Numbered from the stretch's first letter, positions 11,101-21,573 are shown. The stretch is DNA of 64,000 nt from Pyrenopolyporus hunteri (GCA_902806595.1 CADCXC010000014.1:186001-250000); one strand, 5' to 3'. The notes: generated by a model not told the origin, from the letters alone. A program made the numbers and translations.

Positions 11101-12081
11101 ATGCCGCTGCAAGCTGTTATGATAGTTGTTGATAACAGCGAAAGCAGCCGCAATGGGGATTACCAGCCTTCTAGGTTCGACGCTCAGGCCGATGCGATAA
11201 ATATCATATTCGAAAGCATCACCCAGTCCAACCCCGAGTCCTCCGTCGGCTTGATGAGCATGGGCGGCAAAGGGCCCGAAATCCTATCCACGCTGACGAC
11301 AGAACGGGGCAAGCTGCTCGAGGGCCTTCATCGTACCAAGAAGAAGATCTCGGGCTCGGCTCACCTCGCAACCGGTATTCAGATCGCTAGTGTATGTTAA
11401 AACCTCGATCGTATACGAACATACTATATAGCATGCGGGCTAATACTGGGTTTCCCTCTTTAACAGTTAGCGTTGAAGCACCGACAAAACAAGTCTCAGC
11501 GCCAGCGTATCATAGTCTTCGTCTGCTCACCCATAGCCGACGACGAGAAGAAACTAGTATCTCTCGCGAAGAAAATGAAGAAAGGGAACATCGATATTGA
11601 CTTCGTCCTGTTCGGCGACCTAGACGACGACGACGTACAGAAAAAGCTAGAGGCTTTCAACAACGCGGTCAAAACCAACGAGAACTCGCACCTGGTTGTG
11701 ATCCCGCCCAGCGGCAAGCTTCTGAGCGACCAACTGATAACCACGCCCATCTTGCTTGGTGAGGGCGCTGCCAGCGGTGGTGGTGGCATGGCCGAAGGCG
11801 GTGGCGACTTTGGCGATTTCGACTTCGACCCTAGCGCCGATCCGGAGTTGGCCCTTGCTCTGCGCATGAGCATGGAAGAGGAGAATGCGAGACAGGCTAA
11901 GCAAGCTAGAGAAGAAGCCGATGCCGCGAAGAAGACGAATCTAGAAGGCATACAGGAAGAAGGCGAGACCCAGCCGCTCCTGAACGAGCAAGGCGAGCCT
12001 AGCGGAAGCGGAAGCGGAAGCGGATCTTCCGAAAAGAAAGAGGGTAAGAAGGACGAGGATGACAAGATGGATACATCATAG
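11101..12081 (+). CDS. rpn10: 26S proteasome regulatory subunit Rpn10 (ubiquitin receptor)
   Basis: Two exons, 11101-11391 and 11467-12081, 301 residues. The N-terminal von Willebrand A domain (about 1-190) carries MIVVDNSESSRNGDY, SSVGLMSMGGKGPE, HLATGIQ and LALKHRQNKSQRQRI, all hallmarks of Rpn10/S5a. A ubiquitin-interacting motif (DPELALALRMSMEEE) lies near residues 222-240, followed by a Glu/Lys- and Gly/Ser-rich tail. Rpn10 sits between the proteasome lid and base and binds polyubiquitin. The intron is GTATGT...AACAG, phase 0, between IAS and LALKH. The N-terminus MPLQAV differs slightly from the usual MVLEAT, but the start is unambiguous. It is convergent with trs23. Confidence 0.97.
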
Positions 12082-12438
12082 ACTTGCATATCTACAGCTT
12101 GTCGAATTGAGCCTTGACCGGCATGGAATCACGGAGTTGTTAGGCTTGTACAATAACGATAGACGCAAAGCCTCTAGCGGCAAATTAGGAGGAATGGCAT
12201 TCCTACTGCCCAGATGGTAGGCTAGTTTCTATGAAGGACCAAGTTCGGGCCATAGTGAATCCCCAGTCTCTAAACTCCAAACGCCCTGCGATGATGCAAC
12301 CCTAGATGGCTAACTTCCGACCCTGCCCCGTCGAGCCGCCAATATTTTCCTCCTCTCCCTTATAAGGATGAATTCGTAAGAGAGACTATGCTTAGGTAGG
12401 TAGGTAGGTAGGTACCTAGGTATCAATAGCCTTTAATC
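12082..12438. other. Convergent 3' intergenic spacer (rpn10 / trs23)
   Basis: 357 bp between the stop codons of two convergent genes. It ends in a run of five TAGG units followed by TACCTAGGTA at about 12393-12422, one of the clearest copies of the dispersed tetranucleotide motif. Otherwise only presumed 3' UTR sequence is seen. Confidence 0.5.
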
Positions 12439-13107
12439 CTACCTGGAGCTGTTAATCTCTCTAATATACGAGTTCAGCTTCCTGTCAAAGTTCTCGCAGC
12501 GGATGGGCATCTCCAGCTGGTAAAAAGGATTCTTCATGACGTAGTCCGAGTACAGATCGTAGATCTTGCGTATGGTGATGTCTATATTAGTCTGCATAGT
12601 GTCGGTGAACAGCAGGAACTTAGTGCCGGTCAACGTATTGAAGCACTGCAGTCTGAAGTTTTCGGTCTCGAGCACTTCGAGACCGGATGGCGGATCCGGC
12701 CGGCTCGGTATCGGTACACCTCCCGCTGTCACCGCGGCCTGCTGATGCTGTTGTTGCGCATTGGCCAGTCCCTTGAGTGGGTTCAGCCGGGCCGTAATGG
12801 CGTGGACTCTGTTAGGTTATAATGTAAGTGACTGAGTGACTGAATGATTGAGTAATTGAGCGATCTTGTGACTAGGTGATGCCGAAAGATGAAGATGAGA
12901 CAGGGGGACGTGTCTCACCCGTGAAAGGTACCAGCAAGTACGAGGTAGTCATTCGTATTGAGCTGGTTCAGACCATCCCCAAAAGTCCGGTTATAGATCA
13001 GACCGCCCGCTTTATTAATGACGATGAGTGCTAATACGCCCCTATACGTGAATTAGCAGTTGTTCCAAACTCATGATTCTAGAGTTGAAGGCGGGATCTT
13101 ACATCAT
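12439..13107 (-). CDS. trs23: TRAPP complex core subunit Trs23 / TRAPPC4 (sybindin family)
   Basis: Three exons on the minus strand: 13107-13103 (only 5 coding nt), 13041-12919 and 12808-12439, 165 residues. The protein begins MMGVLALIVINKAGGLIYN, the longin-like beta-strand start of the sybindin family. It continues through LAGTFHGVHAI and ends with LEVLETENFRLQCFNTLTG and NPFYQLEMPIRCENFDRKL, signatures of TRAPPC4. TRAPP is the Rab1/Ypt1 exchange factor for ER-to-Golgi and intra-Golgi traffic. The intron phases (2, 2) add up exactly. The first coding exon is tiny, so the start was chosen because ATGAT joined to the acceptor at 13041 restores the conserved N-terminus. An alternative upstream start cannot be excluded. 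Confidence 0.9.
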
Positions 13108-14132
13108 GGAAGAGATAATGAGATATTTGGGTTATTTGAGTAGGGTCTAGCAGACTGGAGTATTATTTTCCTGCTCATGTCTCATTAGGAGATCTAAGTT
13201 CGTGACCCCTGGATATGAGATCTTATAGAATACAGACTTGTTCGATGTAAGTCTTTACTAATCCGCGGCGCCGAGCTGAGCTGAGTGTTAGTTCTCCTTG
13301 GGCAAAGTCAGGACAGCCGGAGTTTCGCCAGATACCGATTTATACGTATTACGTAATCCATAGGTACCTACTCACCGTACATAGTAGGTACCTCAGGTAT
13401 TCACCAGCAGAAGGACGTCAAAATAACTGGCGCACCCCCTAACAATAAATACTAAGGGACTTAAAATAATAAAATTCATATCCGCCTAAAAAATAGATTG
13501 AATGTTAAAAACTAATTATTGTAACATATTTATAGTTTATATAATAGTTTATAAAATTTTTGAAAATTTAAAACAAGATGGTAATATGAATTTTCGAGAT
13601 TGAAGATAAAATATTAAAGTATAGTTTAGTATTGATGGAATTGAAGCGTTTTGGTAGTGCGCCACTTTTTTTGACGTCCTTCTGACCAGCTGGCAGCCGC
13701 AGAACCTACATGTATGTACTGTTGGATACGGCAGGTACTTATATACATAGTCAAACCGTACCTATGTGGTCAGTGCTTTGACTCGAAAAAGAAAAGTCTG
13801 CTAATAGCGGATTTTCACAGCGGCTTCCCCAAGGTCTCCATAATTCGCCGAACCCATGCACCCTTGGCACCTGAGCTTGTTCATCACAGACTTAGAGTGG
13901 GTACGCAGGTACCTTTCTTATGTAGCCGCATGTCTGACAGTTGACATTTCTTCCCGTCGCATATCGCATACCCGTCCTTTCATCAATACAACAACCAACA
14001 TTACGCATTACGATCAACAAAAAAAAGGAACAACCGCTTAGGAATCATCCCCGATCCCCAACGACCTCACGCATCCGCACAATACCATCCGCACGTGCAC
14101 AATCGGATCGGACAAAAGAGCCATTCCAGACA
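13108..14132. other. Promoter interval between trs23 and rpb4
   Basis: About 1 kb between divergent genes. The 13408-13684 part is a compact inverted-repeat element, annotated separately. Flanking it are a TAGGTACC-rich patch near 13360-13400 and an A-rich rpb4 leader near 13980-14030. No gene is seen. Confidence 0.5.
13408..13684. mobile_element. MITE-like inverted-repeat element, 277 bp, with likely 5-bp target duplication
   Basis: The left end CAGAAGGACGTCAAAA (13408 onward) is matched on the opposite strand at the right end (to 13684). The inverted repeats stay similar for about 28 bp, through TGGCGCAC. ACCAG stands directly outside both ends (13403-13407 and 13685-13689), as expected for a target-site duplication. 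The interior is very AT-rich and non-coding, and AAAATTCATAT recurs in inverted orientation deeper inside. This is a non-autonomous DNA-transposon pattern; the superfamily cannot be named from the ends. Confidence 0.75.
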
Positions 14133-14731
14133 ATGTCTCATCACCCTCCCACCTCGCGTGCTCGAGCGCAACCTGCAGGTAACGAGGAGGCAACCACCGT
14201 CCTCAACCTCGGCGAATTCCAAGACGTCGATACTCTCACGCTCTCCGAAGCCGCCCTGGTCATCAATGCCCTTGTTGCCAAGCGTCGAAACGATCGCAAG
14301 AACGTCAACGAGACCGAGTACGACCTTCGCCTTTCATCATCGCCACCTCAGTATTCTTACGTGACGGGGAGACGGCTGACATTTTGCCCCGCAGGATGTT
14401 GACCAAGACCATCGACTACCTAGATACTTTCGCGCGATTCAAGAAGAAGGAGAACGTCGAGGCCGTGGAGCGCCTTCTCAGCTCGCACAAGGAATTCCAC
14501 AAGTTCGAGCGAGCGCAGCTTGGTACGGCCACCCACCGCGAAAGAACGAGTATCATCGAGTAAATAAAGAGAAGAGAGAGAGGCTAACGCGTTATTTACC
14601 CGGCTCTAGGTTCGCTTTGCTGCGAGACAGCGGAGGAAGCCAAGTACCTCATCCCTTCCCTCACGGATAAAATATCAGACGAAGACCTACAAGAACTCCT
14701 GAACGAGATCTACAAGTTGATGCCGCGATGA
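14133..14731 (+). CDS. rpb4: RNA polymerase II subunit Rpb4
   Basis: Three exons: 14133-14317, 14395-14522 and 14610-14731, 144 residues. After a short N-terminal extension, NLGEFQDVDTLTLSEAALVINAL starts the Rpb4/RPC9 HRDC-like fold. KTIDYLDTFARFK and FHKFERAQLGSLCCETAEEAKYLIPSL follow, then LQELLNEIYKL at the C-terminus. Rpb4 pairs with Rpb7 to form the Pol II stalk, which acts in initiation and mRNA fate. Splice sites GTACGA...GCAG and GTACGG...CTAG give exact phases and rebuild the conserved ETEMLTKTIDY join. Length fits the family. Confidence 0.94.
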
Positions 14732-15748
14732 TAAATGTTTACGTTATTACGATTCTGAGGTGTCGAACGTCGAATGTCCCCCACGGTTGAACAGGTTCTT
14801 CCACACCCCGCAGCTCTCATCCGAAGGCACCCCCAACACTTTAATTCCAAGGGCAAGAAGTGGTAATAGGAGGCACCGCGACGAGATATAACAATTATTC
14901 GTTTCGTTTCTTCAAGGCGTTTCATTTGATTAGACCAGGGGGGCCTAGTATTGCACTGAACGGCGTAGGATAAGGAAAAAGATACTGGCAGGCTTGTTGT
15001 TTTCCGTCATGTTCCATACCCCCATAAGATCGGAAGATACAGGTAGAGACCAAATGGTATTCGGTTGATTTCCTGCACAAATCGTCATTCTTGTCCGAGA
15101 GGCTTTCATTCCGTCCGGTATATTTTCGCTTATTCGGTCCGTAAAGCTAGACACCAAACTATAGATTGCAATTCTTGAGCCGACCAAATCGGAATAAATA
15201 TCAGGCTGTAACAGCATGATTCTGTATATACGGCCGGCTATAAGCAATAACCCAGGTTTAGCTGCCCTTGTTTACGTGACACAGCTTGATCCCAAGAGCA
15301 ACCGAAAGCCCAGCTCAAAGACAACTCTGAGAATGGCCGCATGACCTTAATCAAAGGCAATAACGAGAACGAAACCGGGTTTCAATCGATATATATAACT
15401 AGATACATGATTCATACAGTTTCCCTCAACTATTAATATTGAGTAGCTAGCGTACACCATTCCCCTAAGGAACGGGTTAGTAAGTAGCCGGATCATTATC
15501 ATCTCGGACGTCGAGCATTAGGTAGGTCAGCAAACACCCTTATTCAAGGATTCGAAAGACGTCGCGCTCTTCCCGTTACATCCCCGCTCATAAAGTCCAC
15601 CCGCTGAAGCCATAGGTCCGTCCTCTCAGCCCTCGAGCCCATTAGCAGTTTATCCCCATCTCCGAATCAGCAGGAACGCCCGTCGAATAGAACTTATTTC
15701 GCCCATTTCTAATCCGCAGCTAAACCAAGAGGTAGATAGGTAGGTTAG
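14732..15748. other. Intergenic spacer downstream of rpb4
   Basis: About 1 kb between the ends of convergent genes (rpb4 + and the Cys-rich membrane protein -). No gene is supported. The sequence is mixed, with an AT-rich patch near 15390-15450 and a short GGTAGATAGGTAGG run just before the downstream stop codon. Confidence 0.45.
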
Positions 15749-16489
15749 CTACGGCATCTCGCTCACACCACCCTCCAGCGACTGCCCCCGCCCCCGCCAC
15801 GCCGGATGGTCCGCCATGAAGCGTTCCGCGTACTTCCGCGCCCCGGGGTCCGGGTCGAGCTCGGCTACGCTAGGGGCCGCCGCGTAGGAGGGCGAGGAGG
15901 GGGGAGGCGAAGCGGAAGCGGAAGCAGCCGTACGGCGCGCCAAGCGTCGGATGAGCAGGCCCGCGAGCAGCAGGATAAGCGCGGCGAGGATGGTCAGGCC
16001 GATGCTGAGACCGACTACGCTGCCTTTGGAGAGGGAGATGCTCCTGCTGGTGTCAATGTCGGTGTCGATAACGGGGGTGATGGGGCCGTTGTCTGGTGGT
16101 TTTGTGTCTGTGTTTGTGTTCGTGGGTGTAGGCTGGGTTGGAGTGGAGGGAGAAGAGGAACTCCAGGCTGGTGAGGATATTGATATTGATAATGATGACG
16201 ACGATGACGCCGTCGTGGGCTCGGAAGCGCTCGTGCTAACGATAACGCCGGAATCCGTTATAGACGAGAAGCGAGAGGTGGTAGAGCTCGATATCGTTAT
16301 CGTCAGCGTAGAGTAGGAATCCGAGCCAGATTCGGGCATGGCGTCCTTGGGACAGCCCTCGTCCTCGTCGCACGCATCCACGGCGCAGCACCCGACGTAG
16401 CCGGAGTCGCAGCTGTAGAACGTGTATCCGCGCTCGCAGAAACCGAAATAGTCACCACCCGCGCCATGGTCGAGGGCAGTAGCGTGCAT
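15749..16489 (-). CDS. Single-pass membrane protein with N-terminal six-Cys domain and Ser/Thr stalk
   Basis: A 246-residue single-exon frame. The codon above the first ATG is GTG, so the start is placed at 16489. Residues 15-46 hold six cysteines (C18, C27, C34, C35, C40, C46) in a pattern like FxxC...FYSC...YVGCCAVDAC...GCP, a motif recurring in many fungal membrane proteins of unknown role. Residues 58-150 are Ser/Thr/Pro-rich and probably O-glycosylated. A strong TM helix spans about 157-180 and is followed by RRLARR and a Pro/Ser-rich cytosolic tail. There is no N-terminal signal peptide, so the TM helix probably acts as a reverse signal anchor, or a 5' exon is missing. A wall-sensor-like architecture is inferred; the function is unknown. 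Confidence 0.75.
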   Translation of the reverse strand: MHATALDHGAGGDYFGFCERGYTFYSCDSGYVGCCAVDACDEDEGCPKDAMPESGSDSYSTLTITISSSTTSRFSSITDSGVIVSTSASEPTTASSSSSLSISISSPAWSSSSPSTPTQPTPTNTNTDTKPPDNGPITPVIDTDIDTSRSISLSKGSVVGLSIGLTILAALILLLAGLLIRRLARRTAASASASPPPSSPSYAAAPSVAELDPDPGARKYAERFMADHPAWRGRGQSLEGGVSEMP

Positions 16490-17894
16490 TTTCGGCACGC
16501 TTGTGGTAGGAGCCGGTGCTAGAGCTGGGAGCTAGGAGCTACTATTAGAGACCGGTTTGGAAAAGGATTGTTAAAGAAGAAGCAAGCAAGCCGGTGGGTG
16601 GACAGGACGGCAAGAGAAGATCTACTAGAGCGAGTAGACACCTAGGGAGGTGCCGCGGTGCCCGTGAAGAGCGCCGGAATAAGCAAGTCGAGCAGGTTAC
16701 GGATAACAAGGATCCTCAAAGAGAAATAGGACATGAGGGGGTGAGGTACCTACAGACTCACAGTTATGAGGACCAGAGACACAATATCCTCAGATCCGGA
16801 AATGCCCTCAATACTTTCTAATCTGTTTAGGCTCAGCTAAGGTGGGCGTGCCAACTCCCCAACTCCCTATTGAGCTTGATGGGTCTGGAGATATCCGTAT
16901 ATATAAAGATGATACCCGGAAGAAGATACCGGATTTCATCAAGGAGTATTATGTCCGCAAATCCCATAACAGCTCAATCATAATATGCCAGTAATAAAGA
17001 TCTGGATGTCAAAGTTGATGGAGTAACAGACCAAACATAGATCGTGCGAATCTCCCGTGGCGTGACACACGTGTTTCTATACCATTGCTTTTCTCCCGAT
17101 AGTCGAAGCGCCATGTGTTTGGAACATAGAGAAAATACCCTCTCTGCCTTAAACATAAACCCGATTAATGGGAAGGCAATAATTCAGCCAAACTAGGTTG
17201 AGATGTATATCATGTTTACAAAAAAGCTCACTGTTTCTACCAGGCTACATGCACACCTGGGTAGAGCAGGCTGTGAATACAATACGCTCGGGTAATTTCC
17301 CGCATCTCAGCTGATGTAGCACGCCTATCCATATCGTCCGTCCTCGCTTCACAACCGCAAACAAGGGGGGTGTTCGGTGAAGGATTAGCTAGGTATATAG
17401 CTACCCGAAGCAGGCACCGCGTTCCCGTCTGGCCCGGTAGCTGTAGCGGATATCCGTGTTAATATAAGCCGTGGTGTTAATATAGACGGGGAGACATTGT
17501 ATGTTTTCATCATAGTATAATATAGTCTATACCGCATAGATTCTCCTCTCATATTACGACGAAGAGCCGCACCGCTGGGAGCACTACGTATCACACGGTA
17601 ATGGTACATATCTGGGCCCATAAGATAGGCACAATGGCTTGTGGTACTCCGGCAGCGAAGAGTCATGACTTGTGGAACGGTTCACTTCAACATCACCACT
17701 AAGTCACACGTGGTTGCTGCCGGATAAGCAACACAAACCAGGCAGAGCCGTCTTTCTGCGGCACCGGATCGCTATAGGTAACCTGACACGACTAAAATGA
17801 AGACTGAAGTGTGGTCTCAACGACCAAGACTCTAGCATTTCTCTTTATAGAGTTCCGATGTAAATGAGTCGCAAGTAACGAGCCCCCTATAGGC
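16490..17894. other. Intergenic spacer upstream of the Cys-rich membrane protein
   Basis: 1.4 kb with no supportable gene. It has short open frames without domains, some A/T-rich patches and scattered TAGGTA motifs. It should include the promoter of the gene starting at 16489 and the 3' UTR of puf6. Confidence 0.45.
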
Positions 17895-20078
17895 CTAACC
17901 ATTCAACTGCTCTAACAAGAGCTTCGATCCCATATTCCCAACAGCCGGCTCCTTTTTGGGTCCAGCCTTTTTGCCCTTCTTCTTAGCCGACTTGTCCTCT
18001 CCGTTCGCCTCAGCGGCTTCCTTGGCGGCCTTCTGCTCTGGTGTCTCTTCCGTTGCCGCTTTCTCAAGCAATTTCTTGTTCTTCTTCAGTATGCTCTTGA
18101 GCTCGCTCTTGTGAGAGAAGTCATCGGCTTCTAGGAGGCTAAGAACGACGAACGAGCTCGGCCCCGTTGCCCAAGCCATGATATGGTCCTTAATGAAAGG
18201 ATATAGGATGTCCGCGAAATGAAGGGGAGGGTCCACCGGTATTATGCGACGTGTCGCCTTATCAAAGTGACCACCGGCTATTAGCGTTTTGAACATGCGT
18301 CCGCCGTGAGGAGCTTTGGAGATATGCTCCCTAGGGATGGGTGCGGCCACAATCTCATCATCGGATGGTTCCGTTGACGCATCTCCGTTAGGGTCTCCCT
18401 TTGCGGTTGACGCTACCGCTTGTAGAGCTTCAGATTTATCTCCAACGCAAGAGAGGAGAGCCTCGGTGACCAACTGGGCCCCGTGCGAAGTGGAAATTAG
18501 ATCTTGCGGGGACGAGGCAATGGCGGCGAGCAGTGGCGGTGACAGTGCCGCGACGAGTTCTTTTCGCCGTACCTCGGGGTCCTTTTTGCTTGTAGTCTTT
18601 CGAATTTCCCATAACTCTTCAAGAAGCTTCAGGTCCTCGGAGCGGCCTGCGTCGAAGAGGGCCTTGGACGTTCCTTCGAGGGGATATCTTATCGTTAGTC
18701 GCGCATTCGGATCGTTGGCGCTGATGACGACGTTGGAGACTTCATTTTGTTCCGTCTTTCCTAGCAATTCCGTTATGATGGATTTAGATGTCAAGACGGT
18801 GTCGTCAATCAAGTCGTAGGCGGCAAGAATAACGAAGTGCCCGTGGGGATCGCTTGACATGAGCTGGAAGGTATCCTTGTACGTCTTGAGGATCTGTTTT
18901 CGGTCCTTGGCCGTCCCGTGGGCTAGAAGCAAGCATACAAGTCGGGCACCGGATCTTGTAAAGGCCATGTTCTTCAGCAGGTCACCGTTCTCGTCTTCCT
19001 TGATCGTTTCCATGTATTCTTTAGCTTCCTCCGAACCGGGCTTCACGTTGATGTAGTACTGGTACATGGCGTCATGCAGCATCGTAAAGCCAGTCATCTT
19101 CTTTTGGATAAGCTGGTTGGTTAGGTCAAGCAGGTATTTCATGATCGGGCCTCGCTTGCTCGGCTGCTCTGCAAGGATCTGGGAGAGGTCGGCCGAGGGG
19201 ACAGTCTTATCATCCGCTGTCTGGCGGAAGATATGAAACTCGGGTCCATACCACTCTCTTAATAGGATCGCTTTCTGCTCCTTAGTTGCGATGCCTCGGT
19301 AGATATCGTCCAAAATCCAAGAAGCCTCGGGGTGGTTTATGAGTTTCCGAACTTTCCCGTAGAATTCGGGAACTATCATATCCCGGACCTCGTCGTCGCC
19401 TTTTACGAGAAGCTTGCCGATCAGGAATTTGGCGTACTTGCTCTCGGCCAATTGAGGATATGTACCCTTTAGCTCCCTTGCGATCATCTTTCGGCGCTCG
19501 GGAGTCGCGTACTTGATGGCGGTCTGGACGACGCGGACGGCATCGTGTTTCAGCACAAAGTCCTTCATGCGCCCGGTAGCGATGCTGAAGAGCTCCTCGA
19601 CGAGTTTTTGTCGCTCGTCCTTCGGGACCTTGGACTTCAACCGTAGCCTCTCCCACAGCTTCTTAGCTCGATGTAGTTCATCGGCAAGGGGCTTCTGCGA
19701 TTTGCGCTCTTGTGCGAGTTGCTTCTGTTTTATGTGGGATTCGCGAGAATTTTGGCCTGCGTGCAAAGTGTTAGCAGGATTCGACAGCTTCCTCTCTTGT
19801 TTTGACTGACCTTTTTCGAAGACTTTCCCAGATTGATTGTCACCGGACTTGGGCCGAGAAGCAATGGCGGTATTATCCAGCGACTTCGTATTGTTCAAGG
19901 GAGCGCCGCCATCATCTTGGTCCGAGAAGTCGCTGAAGTCGCTTTCATCACTGACATCCTCTTCTCGTTCCCGTTTTCGCGGCGGTTGCTTGTCGAACTT
20001 TGGTTTCTTACTCAAATTCTCCTTGCCACCATTGGCAAGCTTCCTCTTGCCTCCCATTGCTTCACTTTTGTGTGCCAT
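17895..20078 (-). CDS. puf6: Pumilio-family ribosome biogenesis factor Puf6 (Penguin; CPL domain)
   Basis: 727 residues read as one exon. Residues 1-130 are charged and disordered, with an acidic SDESDFSDFSDQDD patch. The Puf-repeat region starts near 150 with AKKLWERLRLKSKVPKDER and FVLKHDAVRVVQTAIKYAT, both diagnostic for Puf6/Penguin. It continues through FILAAYDLIDDT-like repeats, and the CPL region occupies about 440-600. The tail is Lys/Glu/Ala-rich. Puf6 is a nucleolar protein acting in 60S (5.8S/25S rRNA) maturation and, in yeast, in repression of ASH1 mRNA. A 54-nt in-frame segment at 19757-19810 looks like a spliceable intron (see findings), so the true protein may have 709 residues. 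It is divergent to gir2. Confidence 0.95.
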   Translation of the reverse strand: MAHKSEAMGGKRKLANGGKENLSKKPKFDKQPPRKREREEDVSDESDFSDFSDQDDGGAPLNNTKSLDNTAIASRPKSGDNQSGKVFEKGQSKQERKLSNPANTLHAGQNSRESHIKQKQLAQERKSQKPLADELHRAKKLWERLRLKSKVPKDERQKLVEELFSIATGRMKDFVLKHDAVRVVQTAIKYATPERRKMIARELKGTYPQLAESKYAKFLIGKLLVKGDDEVRDMIVPEFYGKVRKLINHPEASWILDDIYRGIATKEQKAILLREWYGPEFHIFRQTADDKTVPSADLSQILAEQPSKRGPIMKYLLDLTNQLIQKKMTGFTMLHDAMYQYYINVKPGSEEAKEYMETIKEDENGDLLKNMAFTRSGARLVCLLLAHGTAKDRKQILKTYKDTFQLMSSDPHGHFVILAAYDLIDDTVLTSKSIITELLGKTEQNEVSNVVISANDPNARLTIRYPLEGTSKALFDAGRSEDLKLLEELWEIRKTTSKKDPEVRRKELVAALSPPLLAAIASSPQDLISTSHGAQLVTEALLSCVGDKSEALQAVASTAKGDPNGDASTEPSDDEIVAAPIPREHISKAPHGGRMFKTLIAGGHFDKATRRIIPVDPPLHFADILYPFIKDHIMAWATGPSSFVVLSLLEADDFSHKSELKSILKKNKKLLEKAATEETPEQKAAKEAAEANGEDKSAKKKGKKAGPKKEPAVGNMGSKLLLEQLNG

Positions 20079-20463
20079 TGTGAAGCCTACGGTATGGGGT
20101 AAAATCTGCGACGGGTTGTTCGATGTTGAGTGATGGTGCGGTTTGTAACTCTGATTCTGTTCGAGTTTGCGATCCCAGCACTAAAAAAGTTTAGTGGAGC
20201 CACCAGAATATTGCCGGGCGGTGAGACACATCCATTATGTATAATGTACAATACAATCGCCCAAAAAGCCCGTGCTTATGACCCCGCGGCCCCACCCGAG
20301 TGAATTGCGACTAGTGATGCAGAGAACGGTACGCGGTGCTACGGATTACGCCGGCACCGATTATAAGTTATAGATACCTTGAAAACGCGAAGACTTGAAC
20401 CCTTTTATAGACGGAACCAACTTAGAAGGTAGAAAGGGATTCGTCGGCTCCCACGCGCCAAAC
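20079..20463. promoter_or_regulatory. Bidirectional promoter interval puf6 / gir2
   Basis: 385 bp separate the divergent starts of two genes whose products both act on ribosomes. No known box is recognised by eye. Co-control is an inference from orientation and function. Confidence 0.45.
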
Positions 20464-21262
20464 ATGGGAAAAGAAGAGCAAGTTGAGGAACGCGAGGTTC
20501 TCGACTCGATTTTCCCAGATGAAATCACAGGTACGGATCCGATGTTCGTTCGGGACATCGCATAGAAATCTACCCCGCCATAGCCAATTGTTTAGCTGAC
20601 CCGGTCGATCCAAAAACACAGACATATCAGAGAACGAATATCGAGTATCAATAAAGCTCGACCTGCCCGACGACGACAATGGCGGCGACGAAGTCGGCGA
20701 ACCCCCCACCCTCATCCTGCACGTGCGCTACCCGGAGAACTACCCAGACGAGGCGCCCATCCTAGACCTATCGCCGCCGCAGAATGCCGCCCCTCACCCG
20801 TACTTCGCCGTCGGCGCCGACAAGGAGCAGCTGCTGAAGGGGCTCGAGGACACCGTGCAGGGGAACTTGGGCAACCCGATGATATTCACGCTCGTCATGA
20901 CTCTGAAAGAAGAAGCCGAGCAGCTGATCGCGGACCGCAAAGCCGCTGCCGCCAAGGTTCACGAGGAGGCCATCCTGGCCGCCGAGCGCGAGGAGAACAA
21001 GAAGTTCCACGGCACGCCCGTCACGCCTGAGACCTTCATGAAGTGGCGCGAGGGGTTCCTCAAGGAGATGGCGGAGAAGCAGCAGAGGGAGGAGGAGGAG
21101 AAGCTGGCAGAACTAAAGAAGGCCAAGGTCAAGGAGCCGGTAAGGTTAACAGGCAGACAACTATGGGAGCGCGGATTGGTTGGTAAGGGCGACGAGGGCG
21201 AGGGCGAAGACGAGGACAGTATCCCGACGGAGCAAGTCGAAAAGCTCAAGGTCGAGGCATAG
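20464..21262 (+). CDS. gir2: RWD-domain protein, Gir2/RWDD1 homologue
   Basis: Two exons, 20464-20530 and 20622-21262, 235 residues. The intron (GTACGG...CACAG) is phase 1 and joins DEIT to DISENEYRVSIKLDLP. The RWD domain covers about residues 5-115: EREVLDSIFPDE, LHVRYPENYPDEAP (the conserved YPxxxP turn) and GNPMIFTLVMTLKEEAEQLI. A coiled-coil Glu/Lys helix with TPVTPETFMKWREGF follows, as in the DFRP2 group, then LTGRQLWERGLVGK. Yeast Gir2 binds the Rbg2 GTPase and Gcn1, linking ribosome state to Gcn2 signalling. The C-terminus is acidic. Length matches RWDD1-type proteins. Confidence 0.92.
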
Positions 21263-21573
21263 CGATGTGATATTTACGCGGCATCCTAGGGACCCGTGGT
21301 CTAGTTACCCTTACTACTACTGCTCAGGGGTTATGACGCAAACCAGGAAAAAAGAAAAGCTTACGTAGATAAGCCAGAGAACCGTCTCATTTATAAACAT
21401 GATACGACGAAAAGCATTTCGTCCCCTTGTCCATTTTTGGAATTCCGAACGCCGTATCCGTGCCAGAACAAGATTCCCTAGGACTCGTGGTATCTTCCCT
21501 CTATAATATCATTCATTTCCTTCCTCCCTCCCTCCCTCCCTTCCTTCCTTTGCATCTATCGCGGTGGAGGAAT
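21263..21573. other. Convergent 3' spacer gir2 / acl4 with polypyrimidine run
   Basis: 311 bp between two stop codons. It contains a TTCCTCCCTCCCTCC-type simple run near 21517-21552 next to the acl4 stop. Nothing else is seen. Confidence 0.5.

Noticed and set aside
11496..12089. 197-codon frame antisense to rpn10 exon 2
   Set aside because: Low-complexity Ser/Pro sequence mirroring the sense gene; no domain.
16594..16821. 76-codon plus-strand frame
   Set aside because: Short, charged, without homology that I recognise; lies in the promoter region of a divergent gene.
20370..20410. Box-B-like sequence on the minus strand (GGGTTCAAGTC) suggesting a tRNA
   Set aside because: Flanking bases do not form a T-stem or acceptor stem, and the site overlaps the promoter interval next to gir2.
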